NCBI GenBank assembly: GCA_009761415.1 | Contig: QUOL01000005.1 | Span: 1,674,001 to 1,738,000, forward strand | DNA from: Sarcomyxa edulis | Taxonomy: Eukaryota; Basidiomycota; Agaricomycetes; Agaricales; Mycenaceae | DNA: 64,000 nt | Direction of reading: 5' to 3' | Shown here: piece by piece, positions 47,566 through 59,869 of the stretch | How positions within the stretch are numbered: position 1 is the first letter of the stretch | How the letters are laid out: every line of letters begins with the position of its first letter | Position numbers and translations under genes: made by a program | The notes under the pieces: generated by a model | Told to the model about the DNA's origin: nothing | The model's database searches: none | Seen by the model: only the letters and a program-made list of their open reading frames with translations

Positions 47566-48059
47566 AATTGACTGCCCTCGTGAGCGTAGACACCGACGAG
47601 AGATCTGATTTTGGGTAAGGGTTTTTGTTAAAGAGCGCGACGAGTAGGTGTGTTCATGATATTGGGCGTTAACCATAACCTTGGAGGTGCTGGCAGAGAT
47701 GTTACAGAATATAAGGTTAGAATGTGAAAAGAAGAGAAATCGTGAAAGTTGGTGCCCGAGCACAGCACTCTGCCGGTCAAGGAATAATTAGGCCCAGGTC
47801 ATCATGTTCGCGTCAGCGTGTTCTGCAAAACATTTACCCGAAGAGGTTCGCAGTCAAAAGCAAAGTACAATGACGGCGCCGAGCAACAACGGGGTCAGAA
47901 ATGGGAAGAAAGAAGAGGACTTTTCTTTCTGGGACCGCGCTTTTTATGCTGAGCAAAGAATGCGCACGGAAGAAAGGGAATCAAATTGATCGAATTAAAA
48001 ACATGGAAGAAATAGGGGAATTCCGAAAAGAGAAACTCGCAAAAAAGACGATAGGAAAG
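47566..48059. other. Intergenic, no gene seen
   Basis: Spacer between the membrane protein start and the transcription factor stop, both on the minus strand. No motif or gene recognised. A short plus-strand open frame at 47804 has no support. Confidence 0.5.
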
Positions 48060-50769
48060 TCATCGCGCAGTCTCCAATAACTCTCCAGAACCAAAGCCAG
48101 TCATGAATTGAGTCCACTCCTTTTCTCCAATCCCCATCGACGCGCCCCATATTGTCGCGTCATCTGAAGGATCGAATAGAGGCGAAAATAGAGGATCTTC
48201 GGCGAAGGGCCACGACAGCTGAGGGCTATCAAACGTTGACATTGACACTGGAGGCCCAGACATCTGATTATCGAAAGTCGATCGCGAGCAGATAATGGGA
48301 GTCAGTTCGTACTGGGGTAACGCTGCCATGGCCTGTATATGTTCATGAGAGATAGGTGTAGGTTGGTAGATCTCCTGGTGTTCGAACGCAGTCCTAGGCG
48401 GATTGAGATGCTCATTGACATCGATGATGGTGATGTTGTTGGGCGGAACGGGATGGCGTCCACGTGGTTTCTTGGAATCGTGGTATGGGAAAGCAAGTCG
48501 CCTGACAGTAGAGAGGATCTGCGCCCTTTTCGCCTTGCGCGTTTGCTCCGTCTCATGCGACACCTGGACAGAATAGAGTGGTTCTAGGGTCTGGAGAATA
48601 AGAAGCGCCTTGTCGGCTACGGCGGATCCTCGAGCTTGCTCCAGAGTCACGATTGCCTTGCGAATACTGGAACGGAAGAGGTTTGCACCCAGTTGGTCGG
48701 GATTCGCAATCAGCTGGAACGAGAAGAACATAGCGGCGGTGAAACAATGGAATGGACCCCAATTCATATGACCCGGGACCGCAAGAGCAGAGTTAGCCAG
48801 GAAGTCTGGACGAGATAGGCCGACCATCGTTATGAGGCTGTCTGCAGCGGCTACAGCGATCTCCAAGCTCTTGGCTGTCTCGGGAGGTACGGGAACAGAA
48901 CCAGCGTCCGAGGGAGAAGGACTGTCCGACACAACAGCATACGGACGATGTAGAGTGAATCGGATGTGGTAATACGAAGTCCGGATGATAACACTCTGCA
49001 CACCAAGTCGGCGTATAGACGTATTAGCGGAGCCAAGATTACGAGCGACACCGTATTCATCCAAGGCAAGATCTGTAGGGAGGTTGTCCATCCAATTCGT
49101 TAACGCACGGTCGTTGGCCTGAATTGACGAGTAAGGCACTGGTAGAACCGACACAGCGCAGTCCAATATGTCGCCTAGAACAGCCGCAAGCTTGAACAAG
49201 GCAACATTGGGGAGGTAGAGACGGCCGGTTGGATCGACAGCAGGATCGCAGTACGAAGGTATCTCCGTATCAAAGTGATGGCCAGCGATGGAGATAGGCC
49301 TTCCAAAGAGGAACGATTGCCACCTTCGAACAGAGAAGAGGCGTCAAATAACGAGCTAGTGCGTATCACACTGGATTGGAAAATACCTTTCGAGTAAGAT
49401 GATATGCCACCAAGCCCATCGTCTTCTCTCTGCGACAGCCTGGTTCATTTTCCACCTCCCCGGATCCCGGTGAAGACCCAAAGCTGTAGCAATAACGATA
49501 AGCTCCCCTTTGACCCTCCAGATATCCTCCGTATCCGTCTTGGATAGTGTCAGATAGTGTCCACGAATCAAGAGTAACTCTACCAGTTCCAACGAGTACG
49601 CTTTCGTATCTTCCTGATGACGTTGTAGTGCAGAACGAGAAATATTGAAGAATATCATGCCTACTTCCTCTTGACTCCCAGAATATCCAACGAGGAGAGG
49701 ATTATCGGAGGGGAGATAATGAGCTGCAACCGCCATGATGTTCGCAACAGTGGCGAGTACCAATCGATCTGCACGGCCATTCTTGAATTTATGCCAGTGG
49801 TTTTTGAACGCGACTTCGTTCACGTGCCGATAAATCCAGTTGCAGTATTCGAAATAGAAGTTGACAAGTTCGTCGATGATTTCGAGAGGGGGAAGTTCGG
49901 AGAGGAGATCGCTGTCGCGAGTGAACTCGTGGCTGAGAGGGACGGACTCGCTCCGGTCGGTTCGAGATTCGCTACCTTCGCGGCTCGTGGCCTCACTCTA
50001 GTATGAGATTTTCTGATGAGTTGGAAATTCTGGAAGAGAAGGAGGAACTTGCCCGTATCAAGTGCACGACGGCGCTTGTGGGACCAGCGTATAAGGTGTC
50101 CCCGAGTATACCTGCCAAGTGTTTCACTTCATCTTCGTCGTTCACTTCCCTCTTCGAGACCGCAACGGCTTGACGGTGAAGCTTTGAAGGCGATGTCAGA
50201 CGAATGGAAGCGCTGGAAGTAACGTGGGCCTCCAAGAGATTGATAGAGGTGCGAAGTTGAGCAAGCTCTCGAATGGGGTCAAATCTTGGAGATGCACAGT
50301 CAGATAGAGACAAAATAGGAAAGGATCAAGGCTTACGGGAGGTCAAGGGTATTGACTGTGTCAATAGATATGTTTCCGCTTTCGTCTGCCATGGAACCTT
50401 CGAAACATAATGAAGTCTCACCTGAAAACAAATTCATTGAAAATTCTGCATCTGCAACATAGGGCTATATACGCACCGTTTTCAGTGCAGGAAGAGCAAG
50501 GATGTTTTCTATCATCGCGACACGATTAGCGAAAAGGAGAGAAGTAGAAGCGTTGATGGGTAGACGAACCTATCACACCTCCGACGATTGATTCTACAAG
50601 GCTCGCAGTTCAACGCTTTTCTCGGACGCTTCTTCGGGGACCCGTCGTCTCCCCCGTCACCCTCTCCTGATAAAGCAGCCCTTCCACGAACGGTCCCTCG
50701 CCTCACTCTTGTGGACTTGGGACGCACGGGAGTGAGGGTAGGTGATTTGGTGTTTGTCATATACGTCAA
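48060..50769 (-). CDS. Zn2Cys6 fungal transcription factor with Fungal_trans domain
   Basis: A nuclear binuclear zinc-cluster regulator. It begins near 50769 (alternative ATG 50760). A basic leader (SPKKRPRKAL) precedes the cluster NCEPCRINRRRCDR, continued across an intron by KHPCSSC and, after another intron, the sixth Cys in GETSLC: spacing CX2CX6CX5CX2CX8C. A linker with ELAQLRTSINLLEAHV may be the dimerising coiled coil. The Fungal_trans region has HYLPSDNPLLVGYSGSQEEV, ELIVIATALGLHRDPGRWKM, RRRWAWWHIILLERWQSFLF and GRPISIAGHHFDTEIPSY. The C-terminal activation-like part is Pro/Asp-rich and ends SGELLETAR, stop at 48060-48062. The target genes are unknown. No adjacent gene looks like an obvious regulon member. 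Confidence 0.92.
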
Positions 50770-51052
50770 AAAACGCGCGATTCTTCTTGGAGAGTTTAGT
50801 TGATAAAGCTTATTAAAGAGGGTAACGGGACGTGAAGATCCATGTAGACATATCGGAGTACTTATGGTTATCGAGATCGGTGGATGACAATATTTTATGT
50901 CCAGCGGCTGACGTTCGGACCAGTGCCAGTAGGAACAGATTTCCAGTCTTCGTGTAGATTCGTAGGAACGTGTCCAAAAGCGAGTGTGTGGAGACCATGA
51001 ACTAGGAATAGTGATAGATATTTCGACTGACTCTGGGTCGGTTGTTATAATA

Positions 51053-51071
51053 GAGAGTTTGCGATTGCCGC
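51053..51071 (+). repeat. Left terminal inverted repeat
   Basis: 19 bases, pairing with 52115-52133 with one mismatch. Preceded by TA. Confidence 0.8.
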
Positions 51072-52114
51072 ATGCGGCCGGTCTGGCTCATTGCGAAAGC
51101 CGCGGTGCGGCTTGTGGCTGTGCATCAGATATTCGCTCTCGTCGACCTCTATATCGTCCTCAGGAATAGCTACCATGACAAGGTTCCTTTCAAATCATAC
51201 TCAATACATTGCTTCACTTTATAAGTCAGGCTCCTCAAGTTTTAAGGCACCTATACCGCTTCAATCTTCAGGAATTGTATCATCATGGAGGAAATAAGAT
51301 CTTTGGACATCCGGGAGAGAACGTCTCGAAGATAGAGAAAATAAATGGTGTATTTGTTAGCCTTCTAGAGTGACATGTAGACTGCCAAAAACTAGGGATA
51401 GACATGTGTCCCAGAAGTACGTGAATGAGCCGTTTACTTCCCGAGAGATCACTCCCAGAAAATCCGTTCATATCTCTATGCCTAGCCATCGTGAATGCGA
51501 TGGGATTTATGCTTAAATTGTATAGAGTCTGAGGATGCTGCACAAAGGTACAGAGCACGGCTTTCGTCGCAGATCTGTCGACATTGAAGGCTCCAGTATA
51601 GCCTCGGGAAGTACCGCAAATTATCACTGATCGATGATTCAGATAGCGTAGAAGCTTCAAAAAGATGTTTGTGAGGGTGAGCGCATATAAATGAGAGTAT
51701 AATATGAGGAGCGTACGGTGTATTGTCCAGTGCTCGTGTCATACTATCGACCCACAGTCGGACCCACGTCGGGTGAACGAGTATGGAGATTGTTTGAAGG
51801 GCCGCTGCAGCTCCCTAGCACCCTTGCAGTGGTCTGTGAGAGTTCTGCATAACTATCTGTGCGTTGCCCTTCGGAATATGGGTTATATGTGTGGGTGACC
51901 ACCGGATTACTGATTTGTGGCCGCGTGACTGTTTCTCTGATTTCTAGCGCAATTTTTGCGATACAAACGTTAAGCAGAGACTTCTGTGAGACTCGGGCAG
52001 CGATATAAAGAGACCAAGTATTGAAATCAGTTGGTTGTGTCGTCGATAGAGCTCAAGCTGCTGGCGGCTTTCGCAATGGCAAAATGCCGCTGGCGGCTGA
52101 CTAAGCATGATCTG

Positions 52115-52133
52115 GCGGCTATCGCAAACTCTC
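52115..52133 (-). repeat. Right terminal inverted repeat
   Basis: 19 bases, the inverted copy of 51053-51071. Followed by TA. Confidence 0.8.
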
Positions 52134-52561
52134 TAATCTTGAATTTCTATATCTTGAAGGGGCTGTGCGACTAACCAGGAATTAACAATTCCAGCCAATC
52201 GACTCGGATGGTCTGAAGTGCAGTTTCCGGCTAGCAAGGCTTGGAAATTATAGTAGTTAGCGGAAAACGAGAGTTGTTGGTTGAGAGCGACGGCGGGTGA
52301 TATCGATAGACATCGACCTGGATGGACGTTCTTCGATTTCATACTCGGACATCCGCCATGTTATTTCGATTCGTAGTCAGACAAATCAGGATCAAATATT
52401 ATATATATTATAGATAGCCAGTCACGGAAAGAGATCAAAAACGAACGCCTAGAATACGAAGGATCAAGGACTATTCGATAAGCTACAGCCTATGACACAG
52501 TGCATCTCCACTTGTCGGAGGGATCGAGGGGACACTGGGCGGGGAGTTCTACAAAATATTC

Positions 52562-53515
52562 TTAATTCTCTGCATTTTTGATAGCCTCGTCGGGACGATC
52601 TCGAGCGAGTTTCAAGCACGAACCGACGGAATACGTCTCTATCATGTCCGCGTTCGTACCATCTACACCTCCGACTGTGAAATGGGAAAACTCATGGACG
52701 AGCGTTCCAGCCTTTCAATTTTGGAGGTTATGCCATTGATCGTAACAAATGAGAACTGATTTGGGGCTTACCTTCGAATCGGTTCCCGTTGCGGGAGCAG
52801 TCCAGAACTGGGGGCAGAGGGAGACCACACCTAGTCTGAATGTATCTTGAATATACTAGCTGATGGGAAGTGCAAGTAAGCACTCACACACTCCGCCGAA
52901 CCTTAGCAAACTCGTCCCGCTCAACAGCATCACATAAAGCCGGTATGGGTCTGACTTCAGGTCCCACGTTCTCGGCATGGCAGTAGAAACTCCATGGGGT
53001 CGCTCGAGTACCTTGGAAGTATTCGTCGATGTCTTGGAACAACCGGAGGACTTTGTTATATCTAGCGGCGGTCTTGTCCCCAAACCATGCTTTGTAACGG
53101 TCGTCCACCGTGCCATCAACGGGATGAGCCAAGAGATATCTGGTATGCAACCTGGTTTGAGATGGGGTAGAGACATGAAGATATTGCATGCATACGTGAC
53201 TGCTTCCCTCGCGTATGCTGTTGCCGCAGTAATAGCGTCTCTAACAATATTTGCTTCTGCAGCAGAGCAAGTAGGAAAATGCAAGGCTTCGACCGGGATT
53301 TCTTGGACACCGAGAGAACTGGTCGTATTGACAAGAGCGTTGTTTCCAGAGAGTACAATTTCTGAAAGATGTATGGATGAATAAATGCATACGACACCCC
53401 CGAAAATCTCATATTGATGCAACGTACGGTTCATACCAGATTGTGGAATGATAGCTGGACTTGCAGAGACTGCTGCAACAAGCAAAGCGAATGAGATGGA
53501 AGCGGGAAGCATCAT
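52562..53515 (-). CDS. Secreted M35 (deuterolysin/peptidyl-Lys type) metalloendopeptidase, with early stop
   Basis: An extracellular zinc endopeptidase of the aspzincin M35 family. MMLPASISFALLVAAVSASP at 53515 is a signal peptide. The second exon (QIVLSGNNALVNTTSSLGV, CSAAEANIVRDAITAATAYA) is followed by YLLAHPVDGTVDDRYKAWFG and WSFYCHAENVGPEVRPIPAL. Then come SLCPQFWTAPATGTDSKAGT and the active site TLVHEFSHFTVGGVDGTNAD: HExxH gives two His ligands and the catalytic Glu, and the Asp of GTxxD is the third ligand. The usual beta-rich propeptide is much shorter than in peptidyl-Lys enzymes. The frame ends at TAA (52564-52562) after DEAIKNAEN. Family members continue HEYF here, and this DNA does read EYFVELPAQCPLDPSDKW after the stop, to a second stop at 52490-52492. 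It may be a natural truncation, a pseudogene or a base-call error. Confidence 0.85.
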
Positions 53516-54459
53516 GTCCGTGAGTGAGATAAGATACGTTGTAGAGGGATGTACAACTCGAACGAAGGATGTCTTTTCAAGGCAAGCCAGTTTATATATC
53601 TCTCGTGGATCCGATGAACATGCAATGAGAATCGCGGTGTCAGGAACACCAAAAACATAGTCTGATAGGCTTAATATACCGCAGAGGATCAAGTCTATAG
53701 GCCAATACATTGACCTAGAGTTAGGTTTGAAAATTTGTATGTCAGAGGCGCAAGACACCGAGTTAAACCTCCAAGTCTTGTGCGGTGTTCCGGTAACGGT
53801 GTCGCCCCGATAGGTCGAGCATTGTCGATGCGCTAGTCGACAGGTAGACGCAAGGGGAAGAGGATTCGTCAATCACTGGAAGGAACATAGCTCAAAGTTC
53901 AAGATGCCAGGGAGGAGTGCCTGTTGCCATCAGGAGTTCGGAAGGAGTCACGGGTTAGTCACGATTGGGGGTTCCTGTTTGGCCACAACGACTCTACCAA
54001 ACAGTCATGTGGCGTCCGGGTCCGACAAGCAACCGACAAGAAGGAATTTGAACGTTTGAATGCCTGGAGGTTCAAACGTCTTCACATCGATATCAGGGAC
54101 GGCCGACTCATTGGGATGCCATAGGGATGTATCTGGAATAAGTGACTGTGACGGTGTGTCCTGACCATCTCATTGAGGTGTATATGGAGATACCAAGGAT
54201 TACTTACCCCGATATCTACCGGCGAGTGGTGGCAGCCTAATCCTATGCAACGATGACATGGAGAACCGGACAGTCAAGGTCATCGCACTACCTAGAAACA
54301 ACTGAATTGGACGTTAGACAAGGTTCGTCTATATGTTAAGAGACTTAATGGCCACCCGTTTCTTGATCTGTCTCTTTATATCTATACATATGTACATGAG
54401 CAACTTCAAGCTTATCAGACTTCAGGGTGGCTCAGTGGCGGGATGAAATGAGCCTTAGC
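53516..54459. other. Intergenic, no gene seen
   Basis: Upstream region of the M35 protease and 3' flank of the alpha/beta hydrolase, both minus. The M35 frame is open further upstream to 53872, but that part lacks a signal peptide or homology and is read as leader. Confidence 0.5.
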
Positions 54460-56214
54460 TCATAAAGACGCCCTCCTCGTCACGTACTTCCTTTGGAGAA
54501 ATTCTTGGATATCCCGTGCTGTTCACGGTGAGTCAGTACGACAAATCAGGCAATATGGCACACACTCACCTAGCTCAAGAGGTGCCTCGTGAGGAATCTA
54601 AGAAGCCATCTCCGGTCAGATTTTCCCTACCAATATCTAGAGGCACGACTTACTAGATGTCCAGCAGTGGGTATTCGGATATTTGACGCATTGTTAGGTC
54701 TCCTCCAGACTCTCTCCGCTGTAGCGCCTGGTCCACCAAGCCTTTCAGACGCGTCAACGTCTCAACAAGATATAGAAGAGGGAGAAATAGAGCGTACTCG
54801 TTGGCTCCAGGTTTCCCGGGAACGATCCACCGAAGCTCAATTGCCTCATCCAAGTCTTCGAGTCTTTGCCATGCTTCGTAGTGAGTCTCCGATTCTACGA
54901 ACACGACGGCTTCTTGCATGCTTGGCATTTTTAGTTTCACTCCACCGCTGAGAGTATCTTCTGTTAGTCCGCATTCGATGTAGGACTGGAGGACTGCTGG
55001 ATCCCACGCGCCAAAGAACGGACTTTGGCTGAATAGATCTAGGGCTTCTTCGCTGAAACGGACTGGACATCAGCGACATCTCATGAGAATCGAGGAATGC
55101 CACTCACCGGGAGGACCAGGTATCACGACGCTGGAGAGCGCCTAAAGCCAAAACGTAGATGTGTCTGTCTCCACGTTCCTCGTAGTGACCTGGGCGAATG
55201 ATGACGGGATCTATGAGAATCAAAGACGAAAAAAGACGAGGGCATGTCAAGGCGGCAATGACGCTATAGGTCACTTTTCATATCAGACTGGGGCGGCAAG
55301 GAGATTGTAAACGACATACGATGTACATCCACCAAACGAATGACCAACTGTGACGAAGGTACGGTCGCTGAAGCCGTTGATCTCGCGAGAGTTTGTTTCC
55401 TCGAGCGATACGCGGGGAAGGTGCGTAGGAAGGGGTGCAGATGTGACGGCGTCCGATGGGATGTAGTGGAGGAGAAAATTCAATACATCACGAGAATTGT
55501 CCTTCCAGTCGACTGGCAATGGGGATTCGTGTTAGATCTGCGAACGGTAGCTGACAGATCGGACTTACTCACACAATCCGCCTAGACGCCCTGCGTTGAG
55601 AAGGGCAGAGTCTCCGTGTTGGACAGACTCCCATGTCCAAACTTCATCGATAACTTGCCCCGCAGACGAAGAAAGTAAATGTTGTAGTGTGCATTCCCAG
55701 ATCTGCAAAGGACCAACGAAGGTAGATGGTTCATGGTGGTTCAGGACAGACCTGTCCAACTCACCTCCTTCGGAAACCCATTCGCGTGAGCGAAGAACAA
55801 AGTAACACCTTTTCCTCCTTCCACCAGGTCCTTCTTCACGTATCTATTAACGCAATTCCAGAGCACCTTGTCACAACCCTCGAGCTCTCCGAGCTGTCTT
55901 TTGGCAGATGCACTTCTTCGCGTCTGTAGCAAATCGTCTCTCGTTCTCAACCAGAATTCCCGGCGCTGCAACTTTGTCAATCCAGGCGGTGGGCTCGGTG
56001 GGAGGGGAACATCTGGAGTGATTCTGCGATAGGCAGCAGGTATGATGTGTGTCGACAAGACATACGGGACTTCGTGACCAAATGCGGGTTTCCGAGGTGG
56101 AGAAGCAAGCTCAGGGAATGAGATGGGTTGTGTAGGGGGGAATATCGGAGGTAAAGTTTGTATGGGAATCGGTTTGAAAGCTAGAGATTGGGTCTTCGGA
56201 TACGAGCTTGCCAT
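54460..56214 (-). CDS. Alpha/beta-hydrolase fold protein
   Basis: A serine hydrolase of the AB_hydrolase_1/6 type, substrate unknown. It starts MASSYPKTQSLAFKPIPIQT at 56214, with a Pro-rich first part (PEL...PPRKPAFGHEVPYVLSTH) and GVTLFFAHANGFPKE, where HANGFPKE fits the oxyanion-loop position. Further exons give IWECTLQHLLSSSAG, DEVWTWESVQHGDSALLN and DWKDNSRDVLNFLLHYIPSD. The nucleophile elbow TVGHSFGGC has Ser at the centre. DPVIIRPGHYEE and DRHIYVLALGALQRRDTWSS follow, with EALDLFSQSPFFGAWDPAVL and RWIVPGKPGANEYAL after them. The last exons read IPHEAPLELARDIQEFLQRK (probable catalytic His), then YVTRRASL and TGA at 54460-54462. The join near 54,600-54,655 is unclear: no splice choice gives the expected GxSH motif before IPHEAP, so one exon may be missed or damaged. 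The architecture recalls fungal peroxisomal hydrolases, but ASL is not a strong PTS1. Confidence 0.82.
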
Positions 56215-56880
56215 GATAATCTGGAAATCGCGTCAAGTCTTAGATTCGAGAAGACATTTTGATAAGTATTCAGGGAGGTCCGTCAGTGTACTTAGACGCT
56301 GAATCAACGTACGTTCTCTTCCTTTCGCTGCCCCTCGAATTCAGCTGGAAGCTCACCGATTGCTGCTGATCACCCTCATATCAAAGACATTCACAGGTCT
56401 GCATCATCTCCTGATGACAATGATACCGTGATCATTTATTTGTGATATTTGAATCATCCTTCTCTTCTCGCTGGAAATGTATCCTCTGCACCTCTCCCGG
56501 TCCTTTGGGTTGTTGTTTGCCGTGATTCCCCCGCTCTTTCCACGATGGGACGCGTCTATGGGAAATCTGATGGCATTCTTGTCCATATCCCACTATGTAG
56601 TCCTCTTCAGTGCTCACAGGGGGAAGCGGGTCGTTGACTTGCCGGACCCTCCTTATGGCAACCCATCAGAGGAGCACGCTGACGATGAGCTGCTTCACCA
56701 CTAAACGATGTTGTTCCCAACAATATCAGTCCTTATCGTTGCACATGGCGCGCCCTATTCTTAATCTGGGGAAGATCCATCACGTACGACTCAGCATGGA
56801 CGCAAGATAAAAGGCTGCCAGCACGATTCGTTTTCGAGCTTACCATCGCCGTCGTTCGCCTGGCTCGATACTTCGCGAAG
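56215..56880. promoter_or_regulatory. Divergent intergenic region between hydrolase and S41 protease
   Basis: 666 bases must contain both promoters. The last 130 bases before the S41 start are mixed and include CATCACGTACGACTCAGCA. No known site is clear enough to name. Confidence 0.35.
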
Positions 56881-59869
56881 ATGCCCACTTTTCGATGGGT
56901 TTTGTCTGCTCTTGCAGCTTCGAGCTACCCCTTCTACGCTTCAGCAGCCCCGTCTGCCACGGACCCATGTGCCAAGATAGCTGGAAAGCTATTTGTTCTA
57001 CCTGCTGATGCGTTAGCCTGCGAGAAAGCATTCCCCTTCAACGAGACTCTACGTCAAAATGGTGCGCTGATAACTTGTAGTGCGCTACAATCCATTACTC
57101 AACTTCACAATTAGTCTTGACCGTCATTTCTCGCGTTTTTGACTTCTACACCTTCGAGGATTTCTACTTAAACTCTCCTCCTCCGTTCCAAGAGTCTACG
57201 GTAAACATTCGCCAACAGTTAGCAAGGATAAATGCTACAAAATACGAGGTAAATCGTTCTCCTGTACTTGTGTGACCGTCTCTCACTCTGGATGGAACAT
57301 CAGACGGATTATGACTTCAACAAGGATATGTATGACTTCACTACGCAGCTCAATGATGGTCACACCCGTAGGTTTATATGTTTTCAATGTTATGATAATC
57401 AGTCAATTAAGAGAAAATATAGGCTGGTTCCCTAACTGTTATAACTCGTTCCAAAACCTCCTCCCGGCCCCGGTCATCAGTCTCGAAGAAAATGGTGTAC
57501 AAAACCTCTTTGTCACTCCTGATGCTGTCGAATTCGTTTCCCTTCTTGGAACCAACTTCACAGGGTTTTTCGATTCTATCGGGTTCAATTGGCAACGCCT
57601 CGCAGGAGCCAAAATCCTCTCAATCGAAGGTCAAGACCCATACGCATATGTGGACCACATTGCTAGCACGGTCTCGGGGAATTATTTGGACCATGGTGTC
57701 CGTGTCAACAGTGTTTTCACAAGCTACAGGATTTCTGGGACGGACTTCTCGCAAAGGTTTGGAGATCTCGCTGGGCCGACACTGGTGGATCAGACGAGCT
57801 TGACGATGAAATTGATCACCGTGAACTCGACAAAACCTGAGACAGTCACTATCCCTTATTTTGCTATGTATCTCGGTGGTGACTTCACCGACAAAGAGTC
57901 TTTGTAAGCGTGGATCCTCGATTGGTATTGCAAGTCCCTGACGTGTTATTCTGGCAGCTGGGTGGAAAATTGTGCTGCCAACGGCCAGACTAACGGTGTA
58001 GATCTCAAATCTGGTTCTTCCAGCCGCCGCGCTCTGCCATCTCGCCGTCAACCTCGAGCTGTTATCGTTGATAAGTCGAACCGTAATGCCGTTGGTTTGC
58101 CTCAACCGTCCCAGCCTACCCTTCCTGCCGTCAACGGTAGCACGGGAGTGATCAAGTCGTATATACTGCCTGATAATACTACAGGCGTGGTGCGTGATAT
58201 CGTAAGGCTTTCTCAGCACCCCTAGTTGCTAAGAATTTCCAGTAGATGTTTGTTGGGTCTTTCGAAGGAGATTTCAATCAGTTCCAGACGGATACCGTAG
58301 CTGCCATCACCGCATTCCAGGCTCAAGGCGTAACCCACCTCATCATCGATTTGACCAACAATGGAGGTGGAGATTCTCAACCATTTCCCAGCTACTGTTG
58401 CTCACTTCAAATCCTTTACAGGTGGATTCGTGTGTCTCGGACAGTTCTTGCACCAGTATCTAGCTGGTTTGAGCTTTGGATACCCGTAAGCCTCTTGCCC
58501 AAACAAGGTCCTATATCATTAGTATGTCGCTGACTTCCGATTTTAGTGGATTCGTTTCGACTACTCGAGGAAATCCTCTTGCTCAAAAGATTGTGGCATC
58601 GGATATTGTGCTCGGGTTAGACGATAGCTTAACGTTTTATACTGCGGATAATTGTAAGCAGTGCAATGCTTACTTCTCAAAAAGGCTTATGAATGTTTCC
58701 CATCTACTCAGGGGCCTTCTTGAACGACACCGAAGAGCCCGCGACTTTTGATTATCTAGACCCCGTTGCTCCATTCACAGTCAATGGTCGCAGTGACCCA
58801 ACATCGCAGCGTTTTCACGTCTGTAGTTTTCATGAAGTCTCACCTACCGAAACTAACCGTGGTGTCTAGGATACATGTGGATTGTCGTTTGCTGTTCCCA
58901 TCCCCGATGACCCGCCTTTCGACCTTAAGTAAGCAACCATTGATCATCTCGTCGTGCGCCTCTGTTTGAGTGCGATGTCCTTTCAGGAATGTCGGCATTG
59001 TCAGCAATGGCAACTGCGCCTCGACGTGCGCAATGTTCAGCACCCTTATGAACGAAAGGCATGCCACTCCCATTGCCATATTTGGTGGGAAGCCTGGAGA
59101 GGATGTTCAGTTCAAAGGTGAGTGTTAGCCACCGCACACATTATTCAAGTCTTTCACTGAGTATACAACTTAGGCATGGCGGGGAATCAGGTCTTGGAGT
59201 GGGCCGATATCGACACGGAAATAAAAACCGCAAATCTTAAAGATGTAGGTCCGAGGTTTTTGATGCGGATCATAAAAGATATTGACCGTGGTCCCATGTA
59301 TAGGATCCTTTGGCGCCCCCTGATCTGTGAGAATCTCAAGCTGCGATTCCGCATCAGAATCCTCTACTCACTGTTTATCTGCATCTAAGTTTGGTCAATG
59401 GGGACTTCCGGTTAGTTTTCATCATTGATTGACGAATGTCATGAAACTGACTATAGCTCTGTTCTGGTCGATGTAGTCACAACTGGAGGACTGGTCAGAT
59501 TACATCGCGTACCTTTTATTGACAATTGGACTCATGTTTTTTTCTTCATCATCAGCCTGGAGCTTTTTTGACGAGGACAAACCTATCGGTGAGTACACTT
59601 TCTAGGGTCGTTCTTTTCATCGACTTCAAAACTCAATCCCGGTGTACGTAGCATATGTATCGGAGTTGCCCAAGTGTAAGTGGTGGATACTCATTCTTGA
59701 TTGTCGAAGTCTCAATCTGAAGGGTTTGATCCATATAGTCAGGTTCCCGTATACCAAAGAAACTTTCAACAATCCTCAAAACCTTTGGATTTTCGCGTAC
59801 GTTCCTTCGATTTTTGCTTTTTTCAAGGAAATTGACGCCGCGTTCAGGAGGGGCGTGCTGTTTGAGTGA
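56881..59869 (+). CDS. Secreted S41 family (CPAF-like) serine protease
   Basis: An extracellular tail-specific/CPAF-like protease with many introns. MPTFRWVLSALAASSYPFYA (56881) is a signal peptide. Then come PCAKIAGKLFVLPADALACE, VLTVISRVFDFYTFEDFYLN and DFTTQLNDGHT, whose His matches the catalytic His of CPAF-type enzymes. GWFPNCYNSFQNLLPAPVIS follows. A PDZ-like part includes FNWQRLAGAKILSIEGQDPY. The S41 core reads FQAQGVTHLIIDLTNNGGG, QFLHQYLAGLSFGYP, and GIVSNGNCASTCAMFSTLMN with the nucleophilic Ser in NCAST. Late exons read PIAIFGGKPGEDVQFKGMAG, SAWSFFDEDKPI, AYVSELPK and FNNPQNLWIFA. The final splice and the stop (59867-59869 if unspliced) are uncertain. About a dozen short exons all hold frame, so the gene looks functional. 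Confidence 0.85.

Larger units (their letters stand above)
51053..52133. mobile_element. TA-flanked terminal-inverted-repeat element without transposase (MITE-like)
   Basis: The left end GAGAGTTTGCGATTGCCGC and the reverse complement of the right end GAGAGTTTGCGATAGCCGC match at 18 of 19 bases. A TA dinucleotide flanks each side (51051-51052 and 52134-52135), as expected for Tc1/mariner-type insertion. A second inverted pair, CATTGCGAAAGCCGC at 51089-51103 and its complement at 52064-52078, lies just inside. The right end also has three direct copies of CTGGCGGCT. The 1,081-base body has open frames of up to 125 codons, but none shows a DDE/D transposase motif that I can see, so it is probably non-autonomous. 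It lies between the transcription factor and the M35 protease. Confidence 0.75.

Noticed and set aside
53516..53872. Upstream extension of the M35 frame to an ATG at 53872
   Set aside because: It would bury the clear signal peptide at 53515 inside the protein.
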